From: Nocardia sp. NBC_00403
GTDB taxonomy: Bacteria; Actinomycetota; Actinomycetes; Mycobacteriales; Mycobacteriaceae
Direction: 5' to 3'
Length of the DNA: 64,000 bases
Assembly (NCBI RefSeq): GCF_036046055.1
Contig: NZ_CP107939.1
Coordinates: forward strand, 5,580,001 to 5,644,000
Shown in pieces: positions 41,585 through 50,450 of the stretch. Position 1 is the stretch's first letter; the number at the start of each line of letters is the position of its first letter. The notes under the pieces were generated by a model. The model was not told the origin of the DNA. It ran no database searches and worked only from the letters and a program-made list of their open reading frames with translations. A program made the translations under genes and the position numbers.

Positions 41585-44298
41585 CATACACCGTGAACGG
41601 AACCACCTTCGACGACGAGCCGAACCCTGGTCAATGCCTGCGCACATTCGTGCGCTCGCTCGGCTACCGCGGCGTCAAGAAAGGTTGTGACGCAGGCGAT
41701 TGCGGTGCGTGCACGGTGTGGCTCGACAACATTCCGGTGCACAGCTGCATCACGCCCGCGTTTCGTGCGGACGGGTGTGCGGTCACGACGATCGAAGGCC
41801 TCGGTTCGCCGGAGGACCTGCACCCGATGCAACGGCAGTTCCGCGACGCCCCAGGCTTCCAGTGCGGCTTTTGCACCGCGGGCATGATCATGACCGCAGT
41901 GGCGCTCACCGACGCCCAGAAAGCAGACCTGCCCCGCGCACTGAAAGGGAACCTCTGCCGTTGCACCGGCTACCGGGCGATCGAAGATGCGATGAACGGC
42001 GTCGCCGAGATCGAGGTCGCCCGGCCGGGCCGAGCAGTCGGCGTGAGCGTCGGCGCGCCGGCGGCCACCGAGGTGGTGACGGGCCGTGCCGAGTTCACGA
42101 TGGACATGGCCATCGACGGCATGCTGCATCTCAAGGTGTTGCGCTCACCGCACGCCCATGCCCGCATCGTGTCCATCGACAAGACCGCGGCGCTCGCGGT
42201 GCCCGGTGTGCATCGGGTGTATACCTGGGCGGATGTGCCGCGCAAGAGGTTCACGACCGCGATACATACCGATCACCTCGTCGATCCAAGCGACACCTAC
42301 ATCCTCGACAACACGGTACGTTTCGTCGGTCAACGGGTGGTCGCGGTGCTGGCCGACACCGTCGCAGCCGCGGAAGCGGGCTGTCGCGCCGTGATCGTCG
42401 AGTACGAGGTGCTGTCTGCGGTCTTCGACCCGGAAGAGGCGATGGCCGACGGCGCTCCCCCACTGCACGGCTCGAGCGATCCGTTCATGCAAGATCCCGA
42501 GCACAACATCCTGCTGGAGATCCACGGGCACATCGGTGACGTCGAGGCGGGGTTCGCCGAGGCCGATCTGATCCACGAGGGCACATACTTTTCACCGCGC
42601 GTGCAGCATGCGCATCTCGAGACACACGGATCGATCGCATGGATGAACGACAGTCGCCTGCACGTGCGCACCAGTTCGCAGTCCCCGTCGATCGCCAAAG
42701 GCAAGCTCGCCTATCTCTTCGACCTCCGTCCCGATCAGCTGCGCGTGTTCAGCAAGCGGGTCGGCGGTGGGTTCGGCGGCAAGCAAGAGGTTATTTCCGA
42801 GGATCTGGTCGCCCTCGCCGCCTTGGACACCGGGCGGCCCGTTTGTCTCGAGTTCACCCGGGAGGAGGAATTCACCACAGCGTCACCGCGACACCCGATG
42901 GCACTCACGATCAAACTCGGCGCACGGTCCGACGGCACGCTCACCGCGTTCCAGGTCCGCAATGTGTCGAACACGGGCGCCTATGGCAACCACGGTGGCG
43001 AGACCCTGTTCGCGGGTGGGGCCGCCATGGCGATCTATCGCTGCCCCAACAAGAAGTTCGACGCCTATTCGGTTTACACCAACACTGTGCCCAGCGGCGC
43101 ACTGCGTGGCTACGGGATGACCCAGCCCGCGTTCGCGGTCGAGTCGGCTGTGAACGAGCTGGCGATCGCGCTCGCCATGGATCCTTTCGAGTTACGGCGG
43201 CGCAACATCGTGCGTCCCGGTGACGCCCTGATCGCGCTCGACGACGGTCCCGACGACGTCATGTTCAGCGAGGACGGCCTCTCGCAATGCATCGATCTCG
43301 TCGATACAGCCCTCCGGCGCAACGCGGACCCGCCGCCACCGGGAGACGGGTGGCTCATCGGCACGGGTGCTGCCAGCTCACTGCACGAGACCGCGCCCCC
43401 GACCGACCATCTCTCCGAGGCATGGCTGACCCTCGGTGATGACGGCGTCTACGAGCTTGCCATCGGCACCGTCGAGTTCGGTGAGGGCACCTCGACCGCC
43501 CACGTGCAAATCGCGGCCGACCAGCTCGGCACCACGCCGTCGCGGATACGCATCGTGCAGTCCGACACGGACCGAACGGGTTTCGATACGGGGGCGTTCG
43601 CCAGCGCCGGCCTCTTCGTCGCCGGGAAGGCGGTACTGCGGGCAGCCGAGGCCCTGCGCGCTCGGATCCTGGCCTTTGCCGCGGCGCATGAGCGGGTCGA
43701 TGTCGCGTCGTGCTCGATGGACGACGACGGGGTCGTCTGCGACGGCCGCCGCGTGTCCCTGTCCGAGCTGGTCGAGCTGGCGCGTCGGCGCGGCATACGA
43801 TTGACGGAGGCGCGCAAGGCTTTCGGGTCGCCGCGCAGCGTGGTTTTCAACAGTCACGGCTTCCGCATCGCCGTCCACCGGGTGACAGGTGAGGTCCGCA
43901 TCCTCTATAGCGTGCACGCCGCCGACGCCGGAATCGTCATCAACCCGGCGCAGGTACGCGGCCAGATCGAGGGCGGCGTTGCCCAGGGCATCGGCTTCGC
44001 GCTGACCGAGAACTTCCACGTCGACGAAAACGGCGTCATGGTCAATCCGAACTTACGCAATTACCGCATCCCGACCTATGCCGATATTCCCCGCACCGAG
44101 GTGCTCACTGTCGACTCGACCGATTCTGCCGGGCCGATGCATTCGAAGGGCATCGCGGAATGCTGCATCAACCCGGTGGCGCCTGCACTCGCCAACGCGC
44201 TCGAGGATGCGACGGGGGTCCGATATCGAGCGCTGCCGTTCACGCCGGAGCGCATCTACCGCCGGCTCGACGAAGACACCGGTTTCAGTGCGGGCTGA
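41581..44298 (+). CDS. Fused [2Fe-2S]-molybdopterin xanthine-dehydrogenase-type subunit
   Basis: A 905-aa fusion. Residues 1-150 are the small subunit with both clusters: CDAGDCGACTVWLD plus HSC, and QCGFCTAGM plus NLCRCTGYR. The rest is the large Mo subunit: RVGGGFGGKQE, ALRGYGMTQPAFAVE, and the C-terminal MHSKGIAECCINPVAPALAN, whose Glu is the catalytic base. It hydroxylates an N-heterocycle or aldehyde; the closest class looks like purine or nicotinate-type dehydrogenases. Fusion of these two subunits with FAD left separate is less common than three genes. No accessory XdhC-type gene is in the window. Confidence 0.92.
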   Translation: MTYTVNGTTFDDEPNPGQCLRTFVRSLGYRGVKKGCDAGDCGACTVWLDNIPVHSCITPAFRADGCAVTTIEGLGSPEDLHPMQRQFRDAPGFQCGFCTAGMIMTAVALTDAQKADLPRALKGNLCRCTGYRAIEDAMNGVAEIEVARPGRAVGVSVGAPAATEVVTGRAEFTMDMAIDGMLHLKVLRSPHAHARIVSIDKTAALAVPGVHRVYTWADVPRKRFTTAIHTDHLVDPSDTYILDNTVRFVGQRVVAVLADTVAAAEAGCRAVIVEYEVLSAVFDPEEAMADGAPPLHGSSDPFMQDPEHNILLEIHGHIGDVEAGFAEADLIHEGTYFSPRVQHAHLETHGSIAWMNDSRLHVRTSSQSPSIAKGKLAYLFDLRPDQLRVFSKRVGGGFGGKQEVISEDLVALAALDTGRPVCLEFTREEEFTTASPRHPMALTIKLGARSDGTLTAFQVRNVSNTGAYGNHGGETLFAGGAAMAIYRCPNKKFDAYSVYTNTVPSGALRGYGMTQPAFAVESAVNELAIALAMDPFELRRRNIVRPGDALIALDDGPDDVMFSEDGLSQCIDLVDTALRRNADPPPPGDGWLIGTGAASSLHETAPPTDHLSEAWLTLGDDGVYELAIGTVEFGEGTSTAHVQIAADQLGTTPSRIRIVQSDTDRTGFDTGAFASAGLFVAGKAVLRAAEALRARILAFAAAHERVDVASCSMDDDGVVCDGRRVSLSELVELARRRGIRLTEARKAFGSPRSVVFNSHGFRIAVHRVTGEVRILYSVHAADAGIVINPAQVRGQIEGGVAQGIGFALTENFHVDENGVMVNPNLRNYRIPTYADIPRTEVLTVDSTDSAGPMHSKGIAECCINPVAPALANALEDATGVRYRALPFTPERIYRRLDEDTGFSAG

Positions 44299-44315
44299 GC
44301 CGTGAGGAGATCGTG

Positions 44316-45287
44316 ATGGAAGCCGGAGAACTCACCGATAGTGCCGCGACTGTCATCATCGGCCACAAAGTACGCGCCGGTTTCGGGCAGGCCTTCAAAA
44401 CCTGGCAGCAGGAGGTGAACGCCGCGGCTTCCGGTTACGCCGGATTCCGCGGCGCCGAGATCGCCGCCCCGACCGCCGCGCAAACCGAATGGGTCGTGGT
44501 CTACCGCTTCGATACCGTTGCCCACCTGCAGGCCTGGATAAACAGCGCCACCCGTCAGGACTTTCTCGACAAGGGCAGGCAATACTTCGACGGCCCCGCC
44601 ACCCAGCAAGTCATCAGTGGCGGCACGCGACCTACGGATCCGCTTGTCACAGTTGTCGTTACCCACCGCGTAAATCACTACAGCGTCGCCGATTTCGTTG
44701 CGTGGCAGAAGCACCTGGCCCAGGAGGAGGCCAAATTCGAAGGCTTCCGCGGCAGCGAGCTCTTCCGTCCCATCGAAGGCATTCAGGACGAATGGACCGC
44801 GCTCTACCGTTTCGACACCTCTGCGAACCTGGCCAGGTGGCTCACCTCGAACCGGCGCCGGGAACTCCTCGCCGAGGGCGAGAAGTTCAGCGACTTCGAG
44901 TTGCGCACCATCGACAATTCCTTCGGCAGCTGGTTCGCCTTCGACGAGAACGACAACACCGCTCCCGCTCCGTCGGACACCAAAACGGCCATCGCGGTCT
45001 GGGTCGGTCTCTACCCGACCGTCGTGCTGCTCACCCTCGCGCTGTCGCCGTTGAAAATGCCGCTGTGGCTGGGGCTGCTCATCGGCAACCTGCTGTCCAG
45101 TTTCATCATGAGTTTCTTCACCATGCCGTACTACGTGAACCGGCTGCTCGAGCGGTGGCTGCGGCCACCTTCGGACGCGCCGGCCGTGAAGACGAACCTC
45201 CAGGGCCTCGCAGTTGTCGCCGCACTCACCCTGACCTGGGTTGCCATCTTCTATGTAGTGACCAGGCAGCTCTGGTCCCTCCCCTGA
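44316..45287 (+). CDS. Double ABM-domain protein with C-terminal membrane helices
   Basis: A 323-aa protein with two antibiotic-biosynthesis-monooxygenase-like ferredoxin folds in tandem (residues about 10-100 and 105-205; each has a VxxxHxV strand start and a WVVVYRF or WTALYRF strand end). Three TM helices follow (about 225-320, WVGLYPTVVLLTLALSPL, then LWLGLLIGNLLSSFIMSFFT, then LAVVAALTLTWVAIFYVV). It probably acts at the membrane in oxidation or haem/quinone chemistry. The ribosome binding site GAGGAG (44304-44309) and 17-bp gap from the Mo gene argue for one operon. Confidence 0.83.
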   Translation: MEAGELTDSAATVIIGHKVRAGFGQAFKTWQQEVNAAASGYAGFRGAEIAAPTAAQTEWVVVYRFDTVAHLQAWINSATRQDFLDKGRQYFDGPATQQVISGGTRPTDPLVTVVVTHRVNHYSVADFVAWQKHLAQEEAKFEGFRGSELFRPIEGIQDEWTALYRFDTSANLARWLTSNRRRELLAEGEKFSDFELRTIDNSFGSWFAFDENDNTAPAPSDTKTAIAVWVGLYPTVVLLTLALSPLKMPLWLGLLIGNLLSSFIMSFFTMPYYVNRLLERWLRPPSDAPAVKTNLQGLAVVAALTLTWVAIFYVVTRQLWSLP

Positions 45288-45302
45288 CCGGGCGGGTACC
45301 CG

Positions 45303-48300
45303 CTATCGACCGGCGAGCGGTGCAGGCCCGGTCGGTGCGGGAATCGGGGCAAGCGTGTTCAACAGCCGCGGTGACAAGGTCGTAGCACCCTCAGCAGCTC
45401 GACTCAGCCCGTACCGTCGGACCTCGCTTCCATTCCCGGCGAGCCCACTGACGAGCAGATCTGCGCCGGCGGTCGTGCTAGTGGTCGCCACCTGTACCCC
45501 GGTGCCGCCGACGAAGGGGGCGAATGACGTTGTCTCTCTGAAGGAAACCGCGCCCGGGTGGTGGTTCGGGCTCTCGGTGTACATCGCGGGCTCGCCGTCG
45601 AGCCGCGATCCGCTCGACCAGACCCGCACCGTGCCGTCGCCGCCGATCATGCCCGTGATGATGCTTTTCGCCCCGCCCTCGACGCCGGCCACCCACCCTG
45701 TCGAGAGCGTGACACCATCACGGTAGTTCTCGTCGAAGGCCAGAAAATCCGAGGTCGTCTTCGGCTCACCCGGACGACCGGCATGCGGCTCTGTCGTGCT
45801 TTTCGCCGCTGCGGCGGCGGTCGGCGTGTACAGGTCGTAGTGGAAGGTCTTCACCCGTGGGGCGTCGCCGGGCCCCGGGACCGTCACGATGCTGGCCCGG
45901 CCCGAGGAGGTTTCGACCATCCCGGTAGCAACTGTGACACCGGCCGTCGATCCGGGATACGGCGTGAAGCTCGAGTACAGCTCGGGCGCCTTGCCCGGCT
46001 GGCCGGTCAGCGTCGAGGAGAACACGCGCACTGCCGATTCGATGCCCGGACCCGAGCCGACGATGAGGTTGTCAGCCGAACCGTTGCCATCGATATCGGC
46101 GCCCGCGACGTTGACGCCACCACGGAAGTCGGACCCGAACGGGGTGAACCGAGCCAGTTCCGTGCCGAAACGTGCACCGCCGACGCCGCTGTACGCCACG
46201 ACCTCGGAGCCGACGCCGGCACCGGTACCAGCGACGAGGTCGAGCACCGCGTCGCCGTTGAGGTCGGCCATGGCAACCGTGGGCGTGCCCATGAAGGCGG
46301 GAAACGGAGTAACGGTGGCAACCAACTTGTCGCCGTCGCCGTCGTAGACCTGCACGGTCGCCGGCCGGCCCGGCGCCCCTGCGATCGCCACCGCGTAGGT
46401 CGATACTTCGGGGATCACGTTGACGATCGCCATCAGGCCGTTGTCTTCGTGGTTGAGGCGATGGCAATGGATCACGAAGGTGCCGGTGTAGTCGATGAAC
46501 CTCATCCGCAACGTCACCGAAGCGGGGACCAGTGGGTTCTCGTTCTCGTCGGTCACGGGAGCCGGAACGTTGACGTTGTCCACCCCCCACATCTGCACTC
46601 CGGTAACGGATTTCGCGACAGGATCGACGATCTCCATCACCTGCAAGTCGTTGACGTGGATATGCATCGGGTGCTCGTCGTTGTTCAGGTTCGTAATCAA
46701 CCATTCCTCGACCGAGTTGAGTCGCGGCTGGAGCAACGGGATGTTCGGAAACGTGTTGTCGTCGAACTGGTAGGTGAAAGCCTTGGGATCGCTGTTGCTC
46801 GCCTTCTCGTTGCCGAAGCCACCCGAGACCGTCAGCGTGCGCTGCACGGCGGGCATAGTGGCCGACGTGTCCACGAAGGACGTGTAGGCATCGAGTTGCT
46901 GGCCGGGCACGAACGGTGTGGTCCGACCCTCGCCACTGTCGGGCCGCACCTGAATGAGCTTCTGGGTGGGAAAGGTGAAAAAGCCGTCCTGGTAGCTGAT
47001 GACCGACGGGTCGACGCTCACCGTGCCCAGTACGGCGGGCGGCTGGTCGGTGCTGTTGTTCGTGTAGAGCACGCCGGGCTCCGTGCTGGGCCTGGCGTCG
47101 GGTGCGGGTGGCATTCCGAGCACCAGATCACCGGTTTTCGGCATCGTGACCGCGATCGCGTACCGCGATGCCGGCGGAATGACCAGACGCGTGCCGTCGC
47201 CGGCGACCGGCAGGTCGACCTCGGAGAAGGGGACGCCGTCTTGCCCGACGATCGCGAACTTCGGATGGTTGCCGGTCGCCGTTTCGGTCAGCATGACGGG
47301 GATATAGGCCATGTCGCTGATGTTCGCCAGAACCCATATCTCGGTCTGACCCGGTTTCAGCTTCAGTGCGGGCTGGAACTGCCCGTTGATCGTGAACTGC
47401 ACGTCGCGCTGGTTCTCCGGTAGCGTGAGATCCGTGGGGACCGAGATGGGCGGCCGCGACGTAGGACCGCTGATGAAGCTCTGCAGGTTGCTCGGTACGA
47501 ACTGGTTCTGACCACGGTGGTTGGCCGGCGACAGTGGCCCGCTGTACCAGTTGGTGACATACCGGGAGCCGTTCGTCGTCTCCGCGAAGTTCACCGGGGC
47601 CAGACTCGGCCGGTATGTGCCGTCGGCAAGCTGCGATCCCTCCGGAGGCTTCAGCGTGCTCACGTACTGCGGCCGATTCGGGTCGTTCAACTGGTGACCG
47701 CTGCCCTTGCGATCGAAGACGTAGTTGTACTGCAGCGCCATCGTGCGGATCGGAATGTGATTCCGTGTCACCAGCGGCAGATTGCCGTCGGGCCGTCCGA
47801 TCTCGAGTAGACCAGCCAGACCCTTGTAGGTCTGCTGAGCCGTCAGCGTGTGGCGATGGCTGTGGTACCAGTACATGCCGTCGGGCATGCCCTTCGGCAC
47901 CGCGTAGTCGTAGACGTTGCCCTTACCGGCGGGGATGTCGAGCAGGACGTTGTCGACGTTGCCGTCAGGGCTCACATGGAGTCCGTGGGTGTGCAGGTTG
48001 AGCGGCGACGAGGTGAGAGCAGGAGGGTAGATCGGAACTTCTTCACCCGCTCGGGTGAAAGCGGGATCGTAGTAGTCCTCGATCGTCAGGTCCTGCAGAT
48101 CGTTGTCGTAGTGCACGATCAAGCGCTCGCCCGGATCGACGTGCAACGTTGGCGCCGGGTAGAGATTGTCGCCCTTGGTCGAGCCGTCCGAGGCGGCACC
48201 CTTGATGACCTCGTAACCGAAGACCAAGAAGTTCGACACAGGTTTCGAGACGGTGTCGAGTGCGACAGTGCCCTGATGGGCCGACAGCCGCACTTCGAGA

Positions 48301-48479
48301 ACGCCGTCCTTGCTCGTGAGCTTCACCGGCTCCCGGTAGGCGACCGGGATGCCGTCGGGACCGGCGTTGCCACCGCCTGATGTCCTCGACGCATCGGACC
48401 CGCACGCTGCGAGCAGCAGCGTGATTGCCGCGGCGACAGCGACAACGGAGACATTCGGCTTCCAGCGATGGGTGACCAT
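45303..48479 (-). CDS. Multicopper oxidase-beta-propeller lipoprotein
   Basis: A 1058-aa secreted lipoprotein. The lipobox LLAAC places the lipidated Cys at residue 26. The multicopper oxidase domain carries all four copper-binding segments: LHTHGLHVSP, WYHSHRHTLT, EHPMHIHVNDLQ and IHCHRLNHEDNGLM. The C-terminal 330 or so residues have FG-GAP/VCBS-like repeats (VAMADLNGDAVLDLVAGTGA, GADIDGNGSADNLIVGSGPG) that fold as a propeller and often bind calcium or partners. It would oxidise metals or phenolics on the cell surface. The fusion is unusual among laccase-like enzymes. It is convergent with the ABM gene. Confidence 0.92.
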   Translation of the reverse strand: MVTHRWKPNVSVVAVAAAITLLLAACGSDASRTSGGGNAGPDGIPVAYREPVKLTSKDGVLEVRLSAHQGTVALDTVSKPVSNFLVFGYEVIKGAASDGSTKGDNLYPAPTLHVDPGERLIVHYDNDLQDLTIEDYYDPAFTRAGEEVPIYPPALTSSPLNLHTHGLHVSPDGNVDNVLLDIPAGKGNVYDYAVPKGMPDGMYWYHSHRHTLTAQQTYKGLAGLLEIGRPDGNLPLVTRNHIPIRTMALQYNYVFDRKGSGHQLNDPNRPQYVSTLKPPEGSQLADGTYRPSLAPVNFAETTNGSRYVTNWYSGPLSPANHRGQNQFVPSNLQSFISGPTSRPPISVPTDLTLPENQRDVQFTINGQFQPALKLKPGQTEIWVLANISDMAYIPVMLTETATGNHPKFAIVGQDGVPFSEVDLPVAGDGTRLVIPPASRYAIAVTMPKTGDLVLGMPPAPDARPSTEPGVLYTNNSTDQPPAVLGTVSVDPSVISYQDGFFTFPTQKLIQVRPDSGEGRTTPFVPGQQLDAYTSFVDTSATMPAVQRTLTVSGGFGNEKASNSDPKAFTYQFDDNTFPNIPLLQPRLNSVEEWLITNLNNDEHPMHIHVNDLQVMEIVDPVAKSVTGVQMWGVDNVNVPAPVTDENENPLVPASVTLRMRFIDYTGTFVIHCHRLNHEDNGLMAIVNVIPEVSTYAVAIAGAPGRPATVQVYDGDGDKLVATVTPFPAFMGTPTVAMADLNGDAVLDLVAGTGAGVGSEVVAYSGVGGARFGTELARFTPFGSDFRGGVNVAGADIDGNGSADNLIVGSGPGIESAVRVFSSTLTGQPGKAPELYSSFTPYPGSTAGVTVATGMVETSSGRASIVTVPGPGDAPRVKTFHYDLYTPTAAAAAKSTTEPHAGRPGEPKTTSDFLAFDENYRDGVTLSTGWVAGVEGGAKSIITGMIGGDGTVRVWSSGSRLDGEPAMYTESPNHHPGAVSFRETTSFAPFVGGTGVQVATTSTTAGADLLVSGLAGNGSEVRRYGLSRAAEGATTLSPRLLNTLAPIPAPTGPAPLAGR

Positions 48480-48588
48480 AGTTTCCCGTTCCACAGCTGC
48501 GGGTGAGTGGCTACGCTCCAAAGCATCGATCGACGAGTCGAAGACTACTCAGAAGCTGCCCTACCAGCACCGAGTCGGGGAAATGCCA

Positions 48589-49299
48589 TCACGAGAATCC
48601 GAGCAGCTCCACCAGCCGGTCGAGCTGCAGCTCGAACAACTCGGACCGATCGGCGAACGTGTCGCGGCCGTACATGTCGAACACATCGAAGCTCACCGCA
48701 CCGAACATCGCACTCCATACCGTGATCCCGCGCGAGAACAGCCAGTCCGGCGCATCCAGCTCGAACTCGACTCGAATCTGCGCGAAACTCGCTGCCAGCG
48801 CGGGAGATACGGTGACAGGCTTGGAAGGCTCGGTGAGCAGTCCGCCGCGATAGGCCTGACCGTAGATCTGCAACAGCGCGGCGATCACCCGAACTCCCGG
48901 AGAGACGGTCTGTTCGGCGGGCGCGTCGTAGCCCGGAACCGGCGTGCCGAAAAGTAGCCCATACCATGCAGGTTCGGCGAGCGCCCAGGCGCGCACGGTC
49001 CGGCCGACCACCCGCAGCCGCTGCGCCGGGTCTTCGGGGGCTGCCGCAAGCGCCGCGTCCACCGCATCGCCCAGCGCGTTGTAGCCCTCGACGACGAGCA
49101 GGGTGAGCAGCTCATCTCGGCTGCGCACATACCGGTATACCGCTGAGGACACGACGCCGAGGTCGCGCGCCACCGCACGCAACGACAGCGCGGCGGCGCC
49201 GTCGGTCGCCAGATGTTCGCGGCCGATCCGGACAATATCGGCCATAGTTTGCGCGCGGGCGCGGGCGCGGGGAGTAGTCGGCACGACTCCACCGTGCAT
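48589..49299 (-). CDS. TetR-family regulator
   Basis: A 236-aa repressor: LSLRAVARDLGVVSSAVYRY then VRSRDELLTLL is the HTH, and a WHG-type C-terminal domain follows (AWALAEPAWYGLLFGTPVPG onward). The start at 49299 is the only ATG before the HTH. It diverges from an epimerase-like gene with AGAGC-type inverted repeats between, so it likely represses itself and that gene. Confidence 0.9.
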   Translation of the reverse strand: MHGGVVPTTPRARARAQTMADIVRIGREHLATDGAAALSLRAVARDLGVVSSAVYRYVRSRDELLTLLVVEGYNALGDAVDAALAAAPEDPAQRLRVVGRTVRAWALAEPAWYGLLFGTPVPGYDAPAEQTVSPGVRVIAALLQIYGQAYRGGLLTEPSKPVTVSPALAASFAQIRVEFELDAPDWLFSRGITVWSAMFGAVSFDVFDMYGRDTFADRSELFELQLDRLVELLGFS

Positions 49300-49306
49300 T
49301 TTCTAG

Positions 49307-49395
49307 AGAGCATTGTCAACAACCGTGAGCAATGCTCTTGACAATGCAGTGCGACTGCCGCATTCTTTTATAAATATAGAGAGCATCGCTCTCTA
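49307..49395. promoter_or_regulatory. Two inverted repeats sharing AGAGC half-sites
   Basis: AGAGCATTG (49307-49315) pairs with CAATGCTCT (49330-49338). TAGAGAGC-ATC-GCTCTCTA (49377-49395) is a perfect 8-bp-arm palindrome. The shared AGAGCAT half-site suggests one regulator, the TetR at 48589-49299, covering both divergent promoters. Confidence 0.6.
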
Positions 49396-49412
49396 AGAGA
49401 GTCAGGGAGCCA

Positions 49413-50342
49413 ATGACCGAACTGCACGTCGTCACCGGAGCCGGACCGACCGGCGCCACCATCGCCGAGCATCTGGCCGGAGCGGGTAAGCACGTGCGGT
49501 TGCTCACCCGCTCCGGCAGCGGGCCCGAGCATAACCTTATCGAACGGCGCGCAGTGAACGTGACACTGCCCGAACAGCTTTCGGGCCAATTCGACGGCGC
49601 TACCGCCGTCTATCACTGCGTGGGCGCCTCGCGCTACGCCGCGAAGACATGGCAAGCCGAGCTGCCCCCCACCGAACAGGCGGTCATGGACGAGGCCGGA
49701 AAGGCCGACACCGTGGTCGTTTTCGCCGAGAATCTCTATTCCTACGGCAAGGTCGAGGGCCCCATTACCGAAACTGGGCCCCGCGATGCCGATTTCGGCA
49801 AGCCCGCGGTCCGGACCCAGCTGGTGCGGGCGCGGGCGGCCCACGCCACCCCGACGGTGAGCGTCGCGGCCTCGGACTTCCTCGGCCCTTACGTGCGCGC
49901 CTCGGTGGCGGGCGAACAACTCTTCACCCCCATCCTCGCCGGCAAGAAGGTGCAGGCGCTCGGCAAACTCGACGTCCCGCACTCCTTTACCTACGTTCCC
50001 GATCTCGCCGCCGCCATGATTCGGGCGGCCGCCGACGAATCGGTCTGGAACACCTTCCTGCATGCGCCGACCGCGCCGCCGATCACCCAGCGCCAACTCA
50101 TCGACGCCATCGCCACCGCCGCCAGTGTCACCGTACCCAAGGTGTCCGCCGCGCCGATCACCGTGATCCGACTGTTGGGCCTGTTCAGCGCGCAATTGCG
50201 GGAGCTCGCGGAAGTGAGCTACCAGGTCGCGCACCCGTTCGTGCTCGACTCCAGCGACAGCCAGCAGCGGCTCGGCCTGCACCCCACTCCCCTCGACGAG
50301 GCCGTCGCCGCCACCGTCGCCTGGTGGAAAACTCAGCTGTGA
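49413..50342 (+). CDS. NAD-dependent epimerase/reductase-like protein
   Basis: A 309-aa atypical SDR. The cofactor motif is VVTGAGPTGATIAEHLAGAG (GxGxxG at residues 9-14), and NLYSYGKVEGP takes the place of the YxxxK region. The C-terminus resembles NAD(P)H-binding NmrA/epimerase proteins. It may reduce or epimerise a sugar- or aldehyde-type substrate. The ATG at 49413 has GGGAG upstream. It is controlled by the divergent TetR gene through the AGAGC repeats. Confidence 0.87.
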   Translation: MTELHVVTGAGPTGATIAEHLAGAGKHVRLLTRSGSGPEHNLIERRAVNVTLPEQLSGQFDGATAVYHCVGASRYAAKTWQAELPPTEQAVMDEAGKADTVVVFAENLYSYGKVEGPITETGPRDADFGKPAVRTQLVRARAAHATPTVSVAASDFLGPYVRASVAGEQLFTPILAGKKVQALGKLDVPHSFTYVPDLAAAMIRAAADESVWNTFLHAPTAPPITQRQLIDAIATAASVTVPKVSAAPITVIRLLGLFSAQLRELAEVSYQVAHPFVLDSSDSQQRLGLHPTPLDEAVAATVAWWKTQL

Positions 50343-50450
50343 AATGTCACTGCCCGCTCATATCCACCCCCTGACAGCCCACAATCGGCCGTAACCTACC
50401 CAGTAGTAGTGTTAGCGGTGTCACTGGCGACACCGATCGAGGAGCACCAT

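Noticed and set aside
45292..45303. GCGGGTACCCGC palindrome between convergent genes
   Set aside because: A 12-bp palindrome with no loop cannot form a useful terminator hairpin, and short GC palindromes are frequent here.
45558..47423. Plus-strand 621-codon frame
   Set aside because: Antisense to the multicopper oxidase, which carries all expected copper motifs.
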